64,000 nucleotides of DNA, taken from contig JAPYMA010003053.1 in NCBI GenBank assembly GCA_035041965.1, positions 496,001-560,000 of the forward strand, written 5' to 3'. The position numbers and the translations under genes are program-made. The notes under the pieces were generated by a model. It was not told the DNA's origin. It ran no database searches and saw only the letters and a list, made by a program, of their open reading frames with translations. The DNA comes from Anisakis pegreffii (lineage: Eukaryota; Nematoda; Chromadorea; Rhabditida; Anisakidae). Below, in pieces: positions 10,632 to 23,965 of the stretch. The first letter of the stretch is position 1. Each line of letters starts with the position of its first letter.

Positions 10632-13600
10632 TAACAAATCCTTGCGAAACTATCCAAAAATTCGTCGGAATCACAAAAATGACGAATCCGAAACTCAGCG
10701 GTCACTTAGCTCCTTCCTCCTCCAGCAGTTACCTCCAAATCAGCAATATAATTTTCTACAATACGGTAACTGAACGAAAACGATGCGATATGTTTCATAC
10801 ATCAAAGTTTTTGCATTCATATCGAATGCAAAAGTTTCATTCATATCGAATGCGATGCCGAAATTTTCCAATTCAAAATAAGGCACTAATGCATACGCAA
10901 TAACAACCCTGTCCACATCGCAATTCTGTTTTCTCTCAAAGGAACGTTTTGCCTGTTCCATTAACCATCTAATAGTAAATATATTGAAATGGATGAGCAA
11001 ATTTGTTGATTTGTCTGCAGAAATCATCGCGATTAGCATCATTTTATGCAAATTTGTAAAATCTCATTCGTAATGAATATATCTCTTCGGTTCGATTTCT
11101 AAACCATTTTTTAAAACCACATTGGTAACATGTATGCTCAGATGGTCATGTATCCTCAAAACGACTGCAGCAAATATTTTGATAAAATCAGACTAATTCA
11201 GCATCGGTAGTGCTGATCGCAATTACGTGCGCTAACGTAATTAACCAAAAATGCTGAACGACTAACGTTCAGATGACAACGAAAGCTTTTATAAGAAGCA
11301 CACTAAGTGGCTGTGGTGCTATCTGCCATCTTCGTTAGTGAGATTGAATAAGAAAAAAGGCAAACATGAGCAATTCGAATCGGCATTTATGTGCTGCATA
11401 CAATAACACAAATAATACATGGCAAATATCAAACAAAAATTTTGCATGGAACCATCGAACTAAAGAGAAGAAATGAGTCAACAAATAACGCACAAAAATC
11501 CTCGCTTACAACAACGATACAATCAAATCAACTATGTGTTAGAGTGAAACAAAATCACAACTAAGGCCGCACGTATGCTGATCGATGAGAAAATTGAATT
11601 GAACCAAAGTAGTGAAAAATATGAGCAATCTTTACAATTGTTCAATGTCAAATACATATCGCACACATCAAAATTGAGTGCATGACTCAAAGCAATTCAA
11701 GTGAACATTTTTTGAGCAATTTCATCCTCAAATTGTAAGCACTCTATTGCAGAATAACGCAATTTGTTGCCCGGAATGCGCTCAAATCATATGAAATTCA
11801 CTGTTTTAATCTGGGGAATTCTTGAATGTGTTCGCTTAAAATTAAGAAATAATGTATTCATAACTCGGATGCATATCGGACGAATTCCTGTGATGGAATG
11901 TGTGATGAATCAATCATTATTATAGGTGAATTTCGGAAGAGATCACCTTCGTCTGGTTTGTTGCAAAAATGGGTAGACCATTCGCAGATGGTAACGGTTC
12001 AAAATAAGGATGGAAAAACTTCGGATTTATTTTGAATCCACGAATGATCAATGGGTTGTCTTGCCGTGAAATCGAGAACTTGAAAGACTCCTTCCGATAA
12101 CGTGGTCAATGAAAATCTGGAAAACCTTCCCTGTTTCGGGCATAAAACGACAGGATTGAATGAGAGACATGAATATGAGTGAATTTGCTCATGAATCAGA
12201 GAATAGTTCATAATAAAAAACTTCGGGCATTCATCAACAATTCGAACAACGGTGACGATTTTGACATGAGAACTTTCACGAGGATTTACAAAGAGTGCAC
12301 GATTGAAGATGCATTTTTGAATCGATAGAAATGTTAAAACCAAACGAAACATGAATAAAATCAAGTTCATTTCTATACACGATGAGTTAATTCATAAAGA
12401 ATGTACGAGCTGAGATTGCGGTACATCCACTGTTCGGATATTTCCCTCATTTCACAGCAAACTTATCCTATTGCGACTATCCAATATCTCAGTAAATCCA
12501 ACAAGCATCACTGCAAATACATACACATAAACGCACGGCCTTCGTTCGCTAATCACTAGCAAAAATTAGAGACTAAAATTTCGATTACTTGTTGTTGTTA
12601 CAAGTTAACTTTTCGGCTCTTTTCCATCCATCCATCCAACACGTTCGTCGTAAAGCTTCGAACAACATTTTAGTGTACGTTCCCAAAACACTTTCATCTA
12701 TTACATTTGCACTTGCCTCGCAAAAGAATCGAATTACGATCGATGCAATTCGTGAGCAATATACTCAATTCAATGAGCAATTGAATTATTGTCAGCTTTT
12801 CGAACGATGCCTTGCTATAGGGGTTGATGGATGTGTAAGGAGATGTAACAGTCGCACGATAGATGGATGCTCTTTTCGACCATAAAATGAAGATGTTGTG
12901 AAGTGGACCAAAAAAAATGAACTGCAATGCGAAAATGGAAAAATTTTGTCACAAATGATACCAATAAAAGCGAACGTTCAAAGTACTGCGTCAGTGAGTC
13001 AGTAGTCCTTTTAGCGTAACCAGTACTATAATCCCAACGAATACACACTATGACCTACACCACAAAATCAAGAAACCGGTGAAACAATACGATGGAAACG
13101 AAACGAACAGCAAACAACAAATTGTGAATAATGATAACAACGCAAACTTTCGGTTAATATATTATACACTATAAACAAAACACATTCTATGAAAGACAAT
13201 TGAAACACACAACAACAAATTGCTAAGATGATAATCCAAAGAGGCAACAAGAATGTTCAGTAGTGCTCGATTTTGAAGAAAAAAATATGTCGAAGAATTA
13301 AAAGTAATAGGAGCGCCGTGATAGCATCAAATAAAGCATTTCATACGGGAGAAGAATATTTTCGGGAAATACACTAGGCTTGCTCGAATACAACACCTCG
13401 ATGAATAAGCTGAACACTACAGAGCAGAGCGGTGAAAAAAACCTCTGTGCACAAGAAACGATAACGAAAAAAACCCGAGAAAAAAGATCAGTGTAAATAT
13501 CGGCGGCGAAAAGACTGCTGAAGAGAAAATCCTACAATAAAAAGTTCGTATTCTGTTTATTTCTTATGGTGATTCTCTTGAACGTTGACTGAAAACACTC

Positions 13601-16307
13601 AATCTGAATTTTAGTGACGAATTCTCAGTGAGAATGATGAATGTGGCTCTACATAAAGATATTATCAGAGATCATGAATGACTCTGAATGAAGATATTGA
13701 TAAAGATCTGAATCAGAGATAGGATCGATGAGTCAATGATAAGAAGTGAGTGAACGACAACTGAAGCTTTAAGAACATTGCTGAATGAAATTATAAAGAT
13801 GTGTAATGTGATGAATAGAGCAACTGCTGCTGCTACTGAATTCATTGCTTTAGATGAAAAGACATGGCAGATAAATAAATGAATGTGTTTGAAGAAAACG
13901 CTCAAATTTACAACCAAACGAAAATTCTTCTCGAACCAATTTGAGCTGCACTCAGTTATTTGTTTATACACATATACACATATACATACATATCCACAGA
14001 CATATTCTCATTCTGCACTTAATTTTCTGAACTGATCCACCGCATACATGCAACCGAAGCTAATTCTATGCATGGCATTTTCTACATATTATTTGAGCAG
14101 CAGCAGCAGCACTACACTATTATGCATAGTCGTCATTCTTTCGTTGGCTATCATCAAGCGTTGGCTGTTATTCTTGCATGAATTCCCGTTCACGTCATCA
14201 TTCTTGATTAGATTTCATGCAGAATCCATCTTCTCTTCAAAAGTAAATTCACCAGACACCACATTCCATACCTCATCAGCAATATCCAAAAGGCTGCAAA
14301 CATGCGATCCAATCGGCTCCAATTTCGATGCACAATCAGGAATAGGCAAATATTTCAGCAGTGTATAATTTCCTTGCTCAAATCGAACAACACATGACGA
14401 CTAGAGTTCACCAATAGCAGAAACAAATTGCGCTCGACAATGCACTTACTAGTTCCGCTATGAGAGCTCATAATCGTTCAAGAAAGCATCGCAAGTTTAA
14501 TCTGGGCACAACAGCACTATTAATGAGAGCACAACATCGTACATCGTAAACTTCTTGAATGCAGATGGATGAATCAAGATATACTAGCGATAAGCCTGAC
14601 TAATGATTAGAATGCTTGATGCTAAATACTTTGCTATGCGATAGAACACCACTGAGCATGATTAGACTCGTAAATACAAAGCGAGTAAGTTTCTGATGGT
14701 ACTGCATGGAAAATGGAACAATAAAACAATTCAATACAGTGAAGTAAATCTATTTTTGGAAGATCTTAAGGATAACATAAACAATACGAAGAAATTCATG
14801 AATTTAAGCATTCCAGTGAAAATATTTAACATACAAAGCAATGCACTCAACTCAGGTAATTTAGCAGCAGTACAATTAAAAGGTGTGAGTAGAATTAACA
14901 TAAATATAGGCGGTCTGAAAAAACATACGAGTAAGTTCCTGAAACAACAAGAAAATAATACTTACGAACAACTGAATGAACAATCATACTGATAGAATTC
15001 GACGGCTTACATACGATAGCACTACTGTTGCTGACTGCTTGGTTGCGGATTCGTTTGGTTCAAATGCTCTTGACTCCGACCATTTTCAACTCATTCATTC
15101 CATTTCGAGTCTTCCAACTAACAGCCACTCTCTTATCCAGAAAGTCTGACAAAATTTCTTGAACAAAAGAGGTGCTTTGTCAATATGTTTCATTTCTTTC
15201 GATTCTCACCAAAATTCATGACATATCATTTTTCTTCGTTTACCGACTATTCCCTAAAGCAAAAATGTAAACATGGCTTTCATTTCTGCGCCCATATATG
15301 AGTAATGAGAATGTAAAATTGAATTTTGTGCATGATGTTAGGCAAGGGAGAACAGCAATGATATCCTTCTCAAATGTATTCTCGCAAAACCATAGACAAC
15401 TAATCGCATACATATAAGAATGAAACAACATGAAATTTGAACAAATCACCTTCACATGGCGACAAATATCTTTGCGTAGCCAATATCGTCGCACAATCTA
15501 CTGAACAGATCATAGTCAAATGATCACTATGACTAGTGAACTTTCTATAAAACATAATCACTACATACGTACAAATATAAATATACATGTAAGACGTAAA
15601 TGAGCCTTCATACTGGACAACAAGTGAAAAAGTTCAAGTTTAGTAGAATATCCTAAACAATTTCAAATAATTAAAGTTAGCATCAATGGATGTTATTTTC
15701 ATCACAGTTATAAGAACGATGTATGAATAGATACAATTGAACATTTATGTACATTCGACGAGTCCAATTGAGGAATCTGCGTTCGCCTTTTTAGACTGAC
15801 AATTTCATTCGTATATTCCACTGTTCGAGGCTTGAAAAAGCACAAATATAGCAGTTAACAAGCTCAGATTGTGTAAGCTTCAGAGCAGTTCAGGTACCAG
15901 GTAAGATATTCCTCAACAAGATGCGCATTGAAACGAGCATACAAATAATACAGTAATTGGACAATAATTGGTGAACGAATAGGCAAAAATACAGCAGTTA
16001 CCCGACATGCCGTGGTAATGTTATTTTATTGGGTTGAGACATTAGTAGCAGTTCTTGCCTGAAAATTTCGAGTAGAGTGATTCACGTCAAATCGATCAAA
16101 ATGTGATTATGCATGGCACTATTAATGCTAATGACCATATGACGATGAGCAACACCTTAGAATGCTTGCATAGCGATATGAACTAGATAATTTGGCAAAG
16201 AGTGGATTAGGGAGGGTTGGTAAATTGATGTTGCTAGGAGTGATAGGCTGATATTAGCACGTTATAGGTACCATAGTGTTGGATGGGAGATCAAGGGGGA
16301 TTGAGAT
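10632..16307. other. Intergenic stretch between RCE1 and KLHDC3
   Basis: No gene is firmly supported. The one frame worth naming is at 11999-12370 (listed separately). Frames at 13672-13971 and 14048-14368 are hydrophobic or serine-rich low-complexity translations of AT-rich DNA. A 15-bp string, ATTCATATCGAATGC, is repeated at about 10814 and 10839. TTTATT at 16025-16030 reads AATAAA on the minus strand, about 280 bp past the KLHDC3 stop, and could be its polyadenylation signal. Confidence 0.5.
11999..12370 (-). CDS. Possible small secreted protein, 123 aa, unassigned
   Basis: This is an uninterrupted minus-strand frame from ATG at 12370 to a TAA at 11999-12001. It opens with a signal-peptide-like segment (MNLILFMFRLVLTFLSI) followed by mixed polar sequence with Cys residues (VDECPKFF, YSCLSF, VVLCPKQ). 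The latter part (RFSRFSLTTLSEGVFQVLDF) has ordinary protein-like composition. I recognise no family. It could equally be a chance frame: no splice signals, conserved motif or neighbour supports it. Confidence 0.2.
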   Translation of the reverse strand: MNLILFMFRLVLTFLSIQKCIFNRALFVNPRESSHVKIVTVVRIVDECPKFFIMNYSLIHEQIHSYSCLSFNPVVLCPKQGRFSRFSLTTLSEGVFQVLDFTARQPIDHSWIQNKSEVFPSLF

Positions 16308-19300
16308 TCACCACTTTGGTAAAGCGATAAGTTGATGAAAAAAAAGAGAAATTGAACAAAAACAAGGAATTCCCAATTTATTGGGCTGTGTTGTAATGTT
16401 GGACGGATTTGTGTCGCCTCTGCTTGCAATATTTCTGACTAAATTTTTGCATGAACCGATCTCCTTTTTTTAAATGAGACGAATCATAATCAGCCGGTAG
16501 TTCAAAAATCAGTAACGATCGTGTCTTTTGTGTTTTTTTTTTGGTGAAATCGCTCGAATGCAGTTTGAATGTGCGCAATGCATGCATATGAAATGATACG
16601 ACGTACCTGAGTTGACAAGGTAAAACATCAGGGCAGGACTCATGCAATCGATCGTGCAGAACCGTAACGGCAGCAAGTGTTTTCAATGTTGGCTCTAAAA
16701 ATATTGATGAGTCAATAAATGACAAGAAGTGACAACAATTCACTTCCGTGACAACACAGACAGCAAGATGTTTTGACATAATTCATGATGACAGCATCGA
16801 AACGGAACTAAAAAAGTTTGTGACAGTTCACATAGAACTGTTCAGAAATACATCTGAAATATGTTCATCCAATATCATCGAACAACTCAGCGAGGTTGAA
16901 AAAAATGAAAAATCAAATTACTTACTATAATCAAGGACGTATAAATCGGAGAGATCAGATAAGCTGATTTCGTCTTGATTTTGTTTCGAAATCTTCTCAG
17001 GCCTACAAAGATGGAATATTTCAGAAAGAACATGATTATGGTGAATGCGACGACGAAACATTTCGGTTAAAGTGTGTGTGTGTGATGAAACAGCGGAAAT
17101 AAAACTGCATCGCAATAATTCATAATATATTCTTGTGGTACCATTGATAACCAGAAAAAATGTGAATGCAATTTTTTAAAACAACACGAATCTGCGGACT
17201 ATAATAGCCTCACTCACATCGTTCCTCCGAAAAGGAAAAGTCGATCGTTAACGAGCACCGTACAGTGCCGCCTTCGGGGCGATGGTCCATCACCAAACGG
17301 AGTCAACAATCGCCATCTGCATTTGGTTGGATCAAATTCATACAAATCTCCCAAATGTACCTTTGACGTACCTATATATCCACCAAATATGTACATACGA
17401 CCGTTGTATGCCCCTAAAAGTTAGTTTTCGTGAACAACTGCGGAAAGCTTTGCGGAACTCTTTGTTGGTCAAATTCTTAAACAGCAAGCATCAGTCAATA
17501 CTTACAAGACAACAATCTGACACTGTTTCGACTCTTAAATGAAGTCATTCGAAAGCTTCGAAGACATACTGCCATGAGTTGAAGCATGTTCACCGAGAAA
17601 ACACCCACTTTTGCATTATTTTACTACTAGCATTCTAGCCGGATACGTGTGAACTTACATGCACTGTGACTCCTTCTTCCCCATGGGCAATCACCAGACG
17701 CGTTCGGCTCTTGCCACTCGAATTTCTTCAAATCCAGCACCTTCAAACGTTTACAATAGAAATCTCTGGAACTATGAAATTGACCAAGTTGATCACTTCG
17801 ACCACCGAAAATGTACATTTTGCTGTCGAGAACGCAAGCCGTATGGAAATCGCGCCATAGTGGTGGTGAGCCCTGTAACATGTAATGAATGAATGAAACC
17901 GTTAATTCTTCATGAATCAAAAATGAAGCAAAACAACCTCAACGTGCAAAAAAATTTAAAATTATTGCGCTAGTTTCATCTGTAGCATCCGATAGGAACT
18001 TGCTCTGAACACACTAAAATATCAGCAATTTCGACTGCTTCACTAGAACTCAACGCATTTGCTGACTCTCAAAAGATGAACGAAGGCACATGTTAAGTGT
18101 TTGAAGATGAACGACAAATTTTGTGAAGTCCGGCATTTCTTTTAGAGATTCTCAAACAGTACGACAATGCGTTTCATGTTAACAAAACCGAAACGAACGA
18201 AACATCATGATTTGAGCAGCAAATTTGATATCAACCCAAAGCTAAACAACGACAGACGACATTCATGGTAGTATTCGTCAGTGCTAAAACTATGGTAGGG
18301 CATTGACTGCAGAAACGCATTCCTTCAGACTGATCACATACGGAGAATATGACGAAGAAACAAAAACGAGAAATAATGGTTACGGTTGCTCTGATTTCGG
18401 TCCATTGCAGTGTTTTGAAGTCAAACGCGTAGGTCTCTTGACTGAATCTGAAATGCGCTTCCAACTTATTCACTGCAATAACAGATGAGAAATGGACTTC
18501 TTACGATGGAACCGAAGAGAGCAATTCGCGTAATTAATCGTGATTAATTACGGTGATTAACTACGGTTTACCTATTAAATAAAAAAATTAATCGTGATTA
18601 ATTATAACTTGACAAACGATCTAACAAAGATTTTATCTATATAACCACCGAGCGATTTCTTCAGCTGGCGACAACAAATGAAGAAATAAATTCGAACCTT
18701 TGTGTTTCGTCTTCGAAACCACCAAAAATGAACATCTTATCTTCGTAAACAACTGCACTATGTCCATCCCGTGCGGGTGGACATTGACCAACCCGATCCA
18801 GTAATGACCACGTGCATGTTTCTGCAATAAACGTACGGTCACTTATTTTCATACAAAAACAGTCATGAAATCCACCTGAACTAAGCAAAGTAATGCGATA
18901 GGTTCATTTACCTAATAAATCACGTAGACTTATCGAGGTTATTTTGGAACTTATGCATTGAATTGCTATTGCTTCTTCAAACCATACTCTACACAAACAA
19001 TTTATCCGTTGCAGCCCAAAAAGAATTTAATGGGGAGAATATGAATTGATCAAATTTTTCGGTTTGGTGCCATTCAAATCGTTTCGATCAAACAAAAGTG
19101 CAGACGACCATGCGATTCATTGGGTGGGTAATGAACAAAAACCACTACGCATTCAATCAAATATGATGACCAACAATAATGCACTGAATCGCTAATAAAT
19201 CACCAACAATTTTTTATCGAATCGATGAAAAATAAGATAACTCTCACACAATTGACGTTCTTATGAAGACGACAGTAACTGTGAGAATATTTCATTATCT

Positions 19301-20278
19301 CAATTAATCAGATTTTATGCAAAACAAACGTGTCACTCAACTGCAAACAAGTTTTCATCACAAAAATTAACTTTCAAACAGAATTACGTTCCAGTGTTAA
19401 CCTTGCATCGGAATGTCATTTGATTATATGCGTTCAGCTTAATTAGCGAAATAAATCATTTCAGTTTGCCTATCATAAGACAAACGTTTAAAAACAAACT
19501 GTAAAAACTTTTAAGTCCTCCGCAGATTCATTCCACAATCATTATGTGTTTTCAATTGAAATTTCAGGATAGTCACATGGCGATAACATGGGTATCAAAA
19601 TGACCATCGATTGATGCTTCGTTAGAGCAATAATAGAAGCGGGTGGATCATCGAAATTTATCATTGTTTCAGTGATCGCACACATTACAAACTTCAATTG
19701 ATGAATTCGAAGCGAATTCATATCATTGGGAATTTCAACAATTGAAATCGAAATTTCAAACTGACCAGGATCGAAAACATGCATTTTTGAGCTTGTACCA
19801 TACGTATCGTTTCTACCACCCCACAGATAGGCTTTACCCTGATATGCCACAACGGTGTGCCCGTATCGCTGATACGGTATCACTGATAATTCTCGTCCTA
19901 GCGATAGCGTAGAACCCATTGATTCTTCGTTACGTGTTTGCAGTTTACGCCAACGGTATGTTTCTGAAGAGAAAGAATCTTTTTTTGAGATTTTTGAGAT
20001 TATGATTTTTGAGACGATGAATTCTGTGAACGCTTGAAAAGAAGTGATTAATTGAATGATCAGAACTAAGGTAACTCAAAGCCGTCATCAAAAACCGCCA
20101 TTCTGCACAAAGTGTTAAGGCAATGACCTGTATCGAGAACATGAATATCGAGTGCGATTTTTCCGTCATGATGTTCACCGGAACAGAACCCACCAAACGA
20201 GTAAATAAATCCATTCAACTCAACGGCTGCATGATTAACACGTCTTGGACCACCGTCAACTTTAACAGTCCAATGCAT
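16308..20278 (-). CDS. klhdc3: Kelch domain-containing protein 3, 9 exons
   Basis: This is a kelch beta-propeller protein; in mammals KLHDC3 is a substrate receptor of CUL2 ubiquitin ligases that reads C-terminal degrons. Exons: 20278-20128, 19963-19766, 18821-18698, 18447-18384, 17872-17659, 17413-17218, 17002-16926, 16694-16607 and probably 16434-16308, all in phase, about 412 aa against about 380 in mammals. Diagnostic strings: VDGGPRRVNHAAVELNG at the start, RYGHTVVAYQGKAYLWGGRN, PARDGHSAVVYEDKMFIFGG, WRDFHTACVLDSKMYIFGGR, GRRSHSA, PSPRRRHCTVLVNDRLFLFGG and KPTLKTLAAVTVL. The repeated GH-(8 to 10)-hydrophobic-FGG pattern marks the kelch blades. The start ATG gives MHWTV, matching the family N-terminus. 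A TTTGCAG at 20340-20334, 54 bp upstream, could be a cis- or trans-splice acceptor. The last exon is the weak point: it gives a tail with TNPSNITTQP resembling the family end, but if exon 8 is instead read through, the protein stops at 16378, beside an AATAAA. Confidence 0.93.
18531..18605. repeat. Duplicated palindromic TAATTA-type sites in a KLHDC3 intron
   Basis: The string AATTAATCGTGATTAATTA occurs twice (about 18533-18551 and 18587-18605), and a third related GTGATTAACTACGG lies between them. Each is a near-palindrome around TAATC-GT-GATTA. The positions fall in the intron between KLHDC3 exons 3 and 4. The core resembles homeodomain recognition sequence, but AT-rich DNA yields such strings often. 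Confidence 0.55.
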
Positions 20279-20333
20279 AGTCTTCGACTGATTGCTTCGT
20301 GTTCCACCTTTGTCGCCTAGACACTGCAAAGGA

Positions 20334-23300
20334 TCATCGAATGAATGAATTCACAATACCATCCTGCAACAAAACACACAATTTCTTTGCGCAAACACAC
20401 ATTCCAAAACACTTCCCGAACTTCCGAACTTCTAGTCACCAATCAATTGAGCACATACTATGAGCAGATATAATTAGCTACGCAAAACTCGCATACAACA
20501 CAAAATAATAAACTGAATCATGTACAGAAATACAACGCATTTATACTCCACAAATCCAAAAAATATACGTACATGTTTGAACACAAAGGAATCATAAAAA
20601 GAATCATAAATCATAAAAAGTACGTACATGAGCAAACCATCATCAAAGTGACACAGTCGAAAGCAACAAGGGAATACTGAGGAAACTAGTCTGATTGAAT
20701 TATATTACGCAACTATGAATAAACATCAATGATCGTTCGTTGTACCTATAACGAACGATCATTGATGTGTGCCAGTGGTGACTGATAGTTTATTGGTCAG
20801 CTGTTGCCTTGAAGGTGCTCCTATAATAATATCAATCACCAACAATATCATTCATCCGGAGAGTGAATATCACCAGAAGAACCTCGCTTCATGTTTTCAT
20901 CTTAAATTCACAGCACACCAAATGATTTAGTGCTGAGAAGAGAAAATCATCTATCGCCCATTCGATGAGCACTAAATGTGATGAAACCTCGAGAATAAAT
21001 CAGGAATTAATAATAATAATATTTTATTCGCATGTCAATATGTATATTGTAGTATAATACTGTCTAATACTATCTGGCGAATATACTACGGAGGAGGAAA
21101 AGATTTTAAAACAGGCAAGGGAGAATAACAATTTAAATATATTATCGTACAATTCAAAGAATTGAGTGGGTTGTAATTGAGCTGATTGCATTCAGCGAAC
21201 AAGATGGAAGCACAATAATGCAAACGTTCACCAGACGAACGAACAAATCAAAACAAACCTGATCACATTGAATTGAATGTAATAAAACATCAATTTGAAT
21301 CACCAATTTTATGGAATGATATGCTCGAGAGTAATTGTTTGAACGAGGTGCAACATATCATAGCGATGAGAAGCACCGAAATTTATCATGAAATGATTGA
21401 AAGTGATTATGATGATAAAAAATGCAATTGAGCATGCATCGATTGCAAATTCTTTGCCCATTCGATTGCTAATCAGTGAACGAATTAATGAGCAGCAAGT
21501 TTGTCTGGACAGTCACATCATTTTGCTCACTTACGTCAACGAAATAAATCAAGAACGACTCAATACTAGTTTTTCGTTTTTCTTTGATAATTCAATTACA
21601 CTTCTGACTCAAGATGATCGAAAATCATGAGATGACCTAGTAATTTTATGTCGTAGTAGCAAAAAAAGATCATGAAATACTAATGATTTCCTAAAAAGAC
21701 GCGATCATAAAACATTCGAAAAAGAACGCTGCTTCAGACAGAATTGGCAGTCAGAAGATACGGGAGAAAAATTTTGCCTCCGGGAACCGAAAAGTAGTCT
21801 TCATTTGGGATCACCGGATGGAGATTGAGCGGAAGGCATTCGTCAAAATGACAATCACCTTCATTATGATCACTGCTCTTTATCCTACTATACCTTTATC
21901 CTATGTAATATCTTTATCTTACGGATGAAATGGCTTCCCTGGCAATATCTTTATTTCACGGATCAAGTGACTCCCCTAGCAATAGCTTTATCCTACGGAA
22001 TGCAATTGTTAGCATGCACAATCGCTTGCTAACACAACTGAGAATGTGAACAAATCCCGGCGCAAGTGCACTCGTTGGAATGCAAAATTGAACCTAACGA
22101 ACAAAACTGAAGAAAATTTCATACGCTTTCGCAATGCTTCTTGATGAAGTGACTCACCTAGCAATATGCGGTGCCTAGTCGCATATGAATTAGATGTAGA
22201 TCACGAACTGACTTGAACTTGCGATAAATATCGAGAGAAAATGTTGCGCGTACTCCAATTGGATGTCCAGACTTGAATTGATTGAATGTCTGGCAAAAGA
22301 GTAACAAAAAATGGGAATTCTTTCCGTCTACATGAAATGGATCACAGCAGAAATAGTGTGATTAATAGCGCTGATCCTAGCGATGCAAAAATTTCAAAAG
22401 TACATTCCTTAATGTGTATTTTTCTCGTCAATGCACCCGAAACGAAGCATTAATTCTACTTGAGAGCAGCAATCAGTCTTCTGTTCATTTCTCAAAGTTA
22501 ACTCAAATTTTTTCATTTGTTGAAAACGATCATTCAGAGCAGAACACTTGTCAGAGAGTGACTCACGATTTCATTGCTTTCTGCGAAGCAAAACGACAAT
22601 TTCATTCGGAGCTAAAGGAAATTTGTTACCAAATGCGAAACAATTTAGTCCTCCTCTCCTATTCATAAGATATATAACAACCAATATCAAATACCGCTTA
22701 TTTGGTCACGAAAACAAGGAATTTACTGACGATTCGTGAGAAGATTTTTGTTCATCAATTGCGTTTAATCATTGCAAACAACTGAAGTTGACCTGATTTC
22801 ATTTATGCGGATGAGGTCTTTAACCGCAAACCGCATTAGGCTAAAGTACCGGTTTATGGACTAGCACAGAGAATGAACAAAGATTGAAAGCGTTCGAACA
22901 TAATGTGGCACAAAAAAAATGATCTAACCGTTTATTATTCACATTAATTAAGATGTCGACTGAAACTGAACACGGTTCAGTTCAAGGTTAGTCTAATGTC
23001 ACACCATTGGAGACGCTTTCTCTCGAAGCAATCGATTTTCTTTAATTAAATATGATTCATGTATTAAATTGATAGATTAGTGGAGAATATGAGACGAATA
23101 TGCCCTCAAGACTGACAAGCTGATGCAACAGTATGGCCATTTGGTAGTCTCCTCAGGTTTTAATGAGGGTGGAACGAACGAATGTTACGAGCACAAGTTG
23201 AAAAAGCGTTCGACGTTAGAAAAATATGAGTGAATTTTTACTTCAATGAATTCGATGAAATTTAATTAATTTTAGTGACATACAAATGGATTTCACTTAA

Positions 23301-23718
23301 AAGAAGAGGCATGCGAGGAAATGTTTTTTAGCGTGATAATTCTATCAATAGCACTCTTCACTATCGATTAAGCTCGCTTCCTCTGAAAATTCTCCTACAC
23401 ACGCATTTACTGCGTTCAAATCGTGATCAAAATGCTTTATATGGTGTATTTGTTCCGTTGTATTGTGGCATTTAGTAATGAGTGTGAAAAATTATTCGTG
23501 AAGTGAGAATCGATTGCGCACAATTAATGCATTGCGTAATTGTGTTATCAAATGCTGATAATCGTAAACGCATTACCATAATAGTCTATTTCAAATTCAA
23601 TGAATGAAATTAAATGTATAAACGAAAATTTCACATGCTTCACATCAATCCATATGAAGAGTTTGTTGGTTCCTCTCCAATGCTGAACAAAACTTAAGAG
23701 AATGAATTTTCTAGATTT
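20334..23718. other. Intergenic stretch upstream of KLHDC3
   Basis: This should include the KLHDC3 promoter. The notable element is the hairpin at 20723-20768. Around 21880-21990 an ATATCTTTATC(C/T)(T/C)ACGGAT-like string repeats several times. Frames at 21397-21630 and 22414-22668 have no recognisable content. Confidence 0.45.
20723..20768. repeat. Perfect 19-bp inverted repeat, 8-nt loop
   Basis: The arm ACATCAATGATCGTTCGTT (20723-20741) and its exact reverse complement (20750-20768) enclose GTACCTAT. It lies about 450 bp upstream of the KLHDC3 start codon on the promoter side. Mixed base composition makes chance formation unlikely. It could be a small fold-back element, a cruciform or factor-binding site, or a stem in a non-coding RNA. 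Confidence 0.9.
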
Positions 23719-23965
23719 TTAAAATCTGATATTTTCATCATCTATTCGAAAGATCTTATTGTTAATGCATTCTAGGATTAGGTCATGGTTAGTGTCAAGT
23801 CGAGAGGTCTTTGTGTTGAAATCGAAATCATTCTCCGGGCTTTCCGAGGCTAAGAAAATGGGTCGATGGATTCTAAACGATTCTGTTTCCAGCATTTTCA
23901 TACCTTCTCTACGCACACGATCCTCATTGCGTAGTTTTCGATACTTGATCAGGTTGTCTCGAATG
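23719..23965 (-). CDS. Candidate terminal exon of an unidentified gene
   Basis: A minus-strand frame with protein-like, charged composition runs to a TAA at 23719. In order it contains FIRDNLIKYRKLRNEDR, RREGMKMLETESFRI, HRPIFLASESPEND and LDTNHDLILECINNKIF. The frame is closed by a TAA just upstream of the segment YALIDFIRDN, so either the ATG within RREGMKM starts a short protein or the exon begins at an acceptor near GATTTCATTCGAG (about 23955). I recognise no family. Possible upstream exons (for example the frames at 27007-28201) could not be joined with confidence. Confidence 0.3.

Noticed and set aside
10740..11051. 103-codon minus-strand frame
   Set aside because: Partly built from a 15-bp repeat (two FDMN segments) and composed like translated AT-rich DNA; not linked to RCE1, whose start is downstream at 10631.
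13672..14368. Hydrophobic frames of about 100 codons on both strands
   Set aside because: Composition matches translated AT-rich intergenic sequence with serine and isoleucine runs; no motif, splice signal or neighbour supports them.
17282..17860. Plus-strand frames overlapping KLHDC3 exons 5-6
   Set aside because: They are shadows of the kelch exons, which are supported on the minus strand by family motifs and splice phases.
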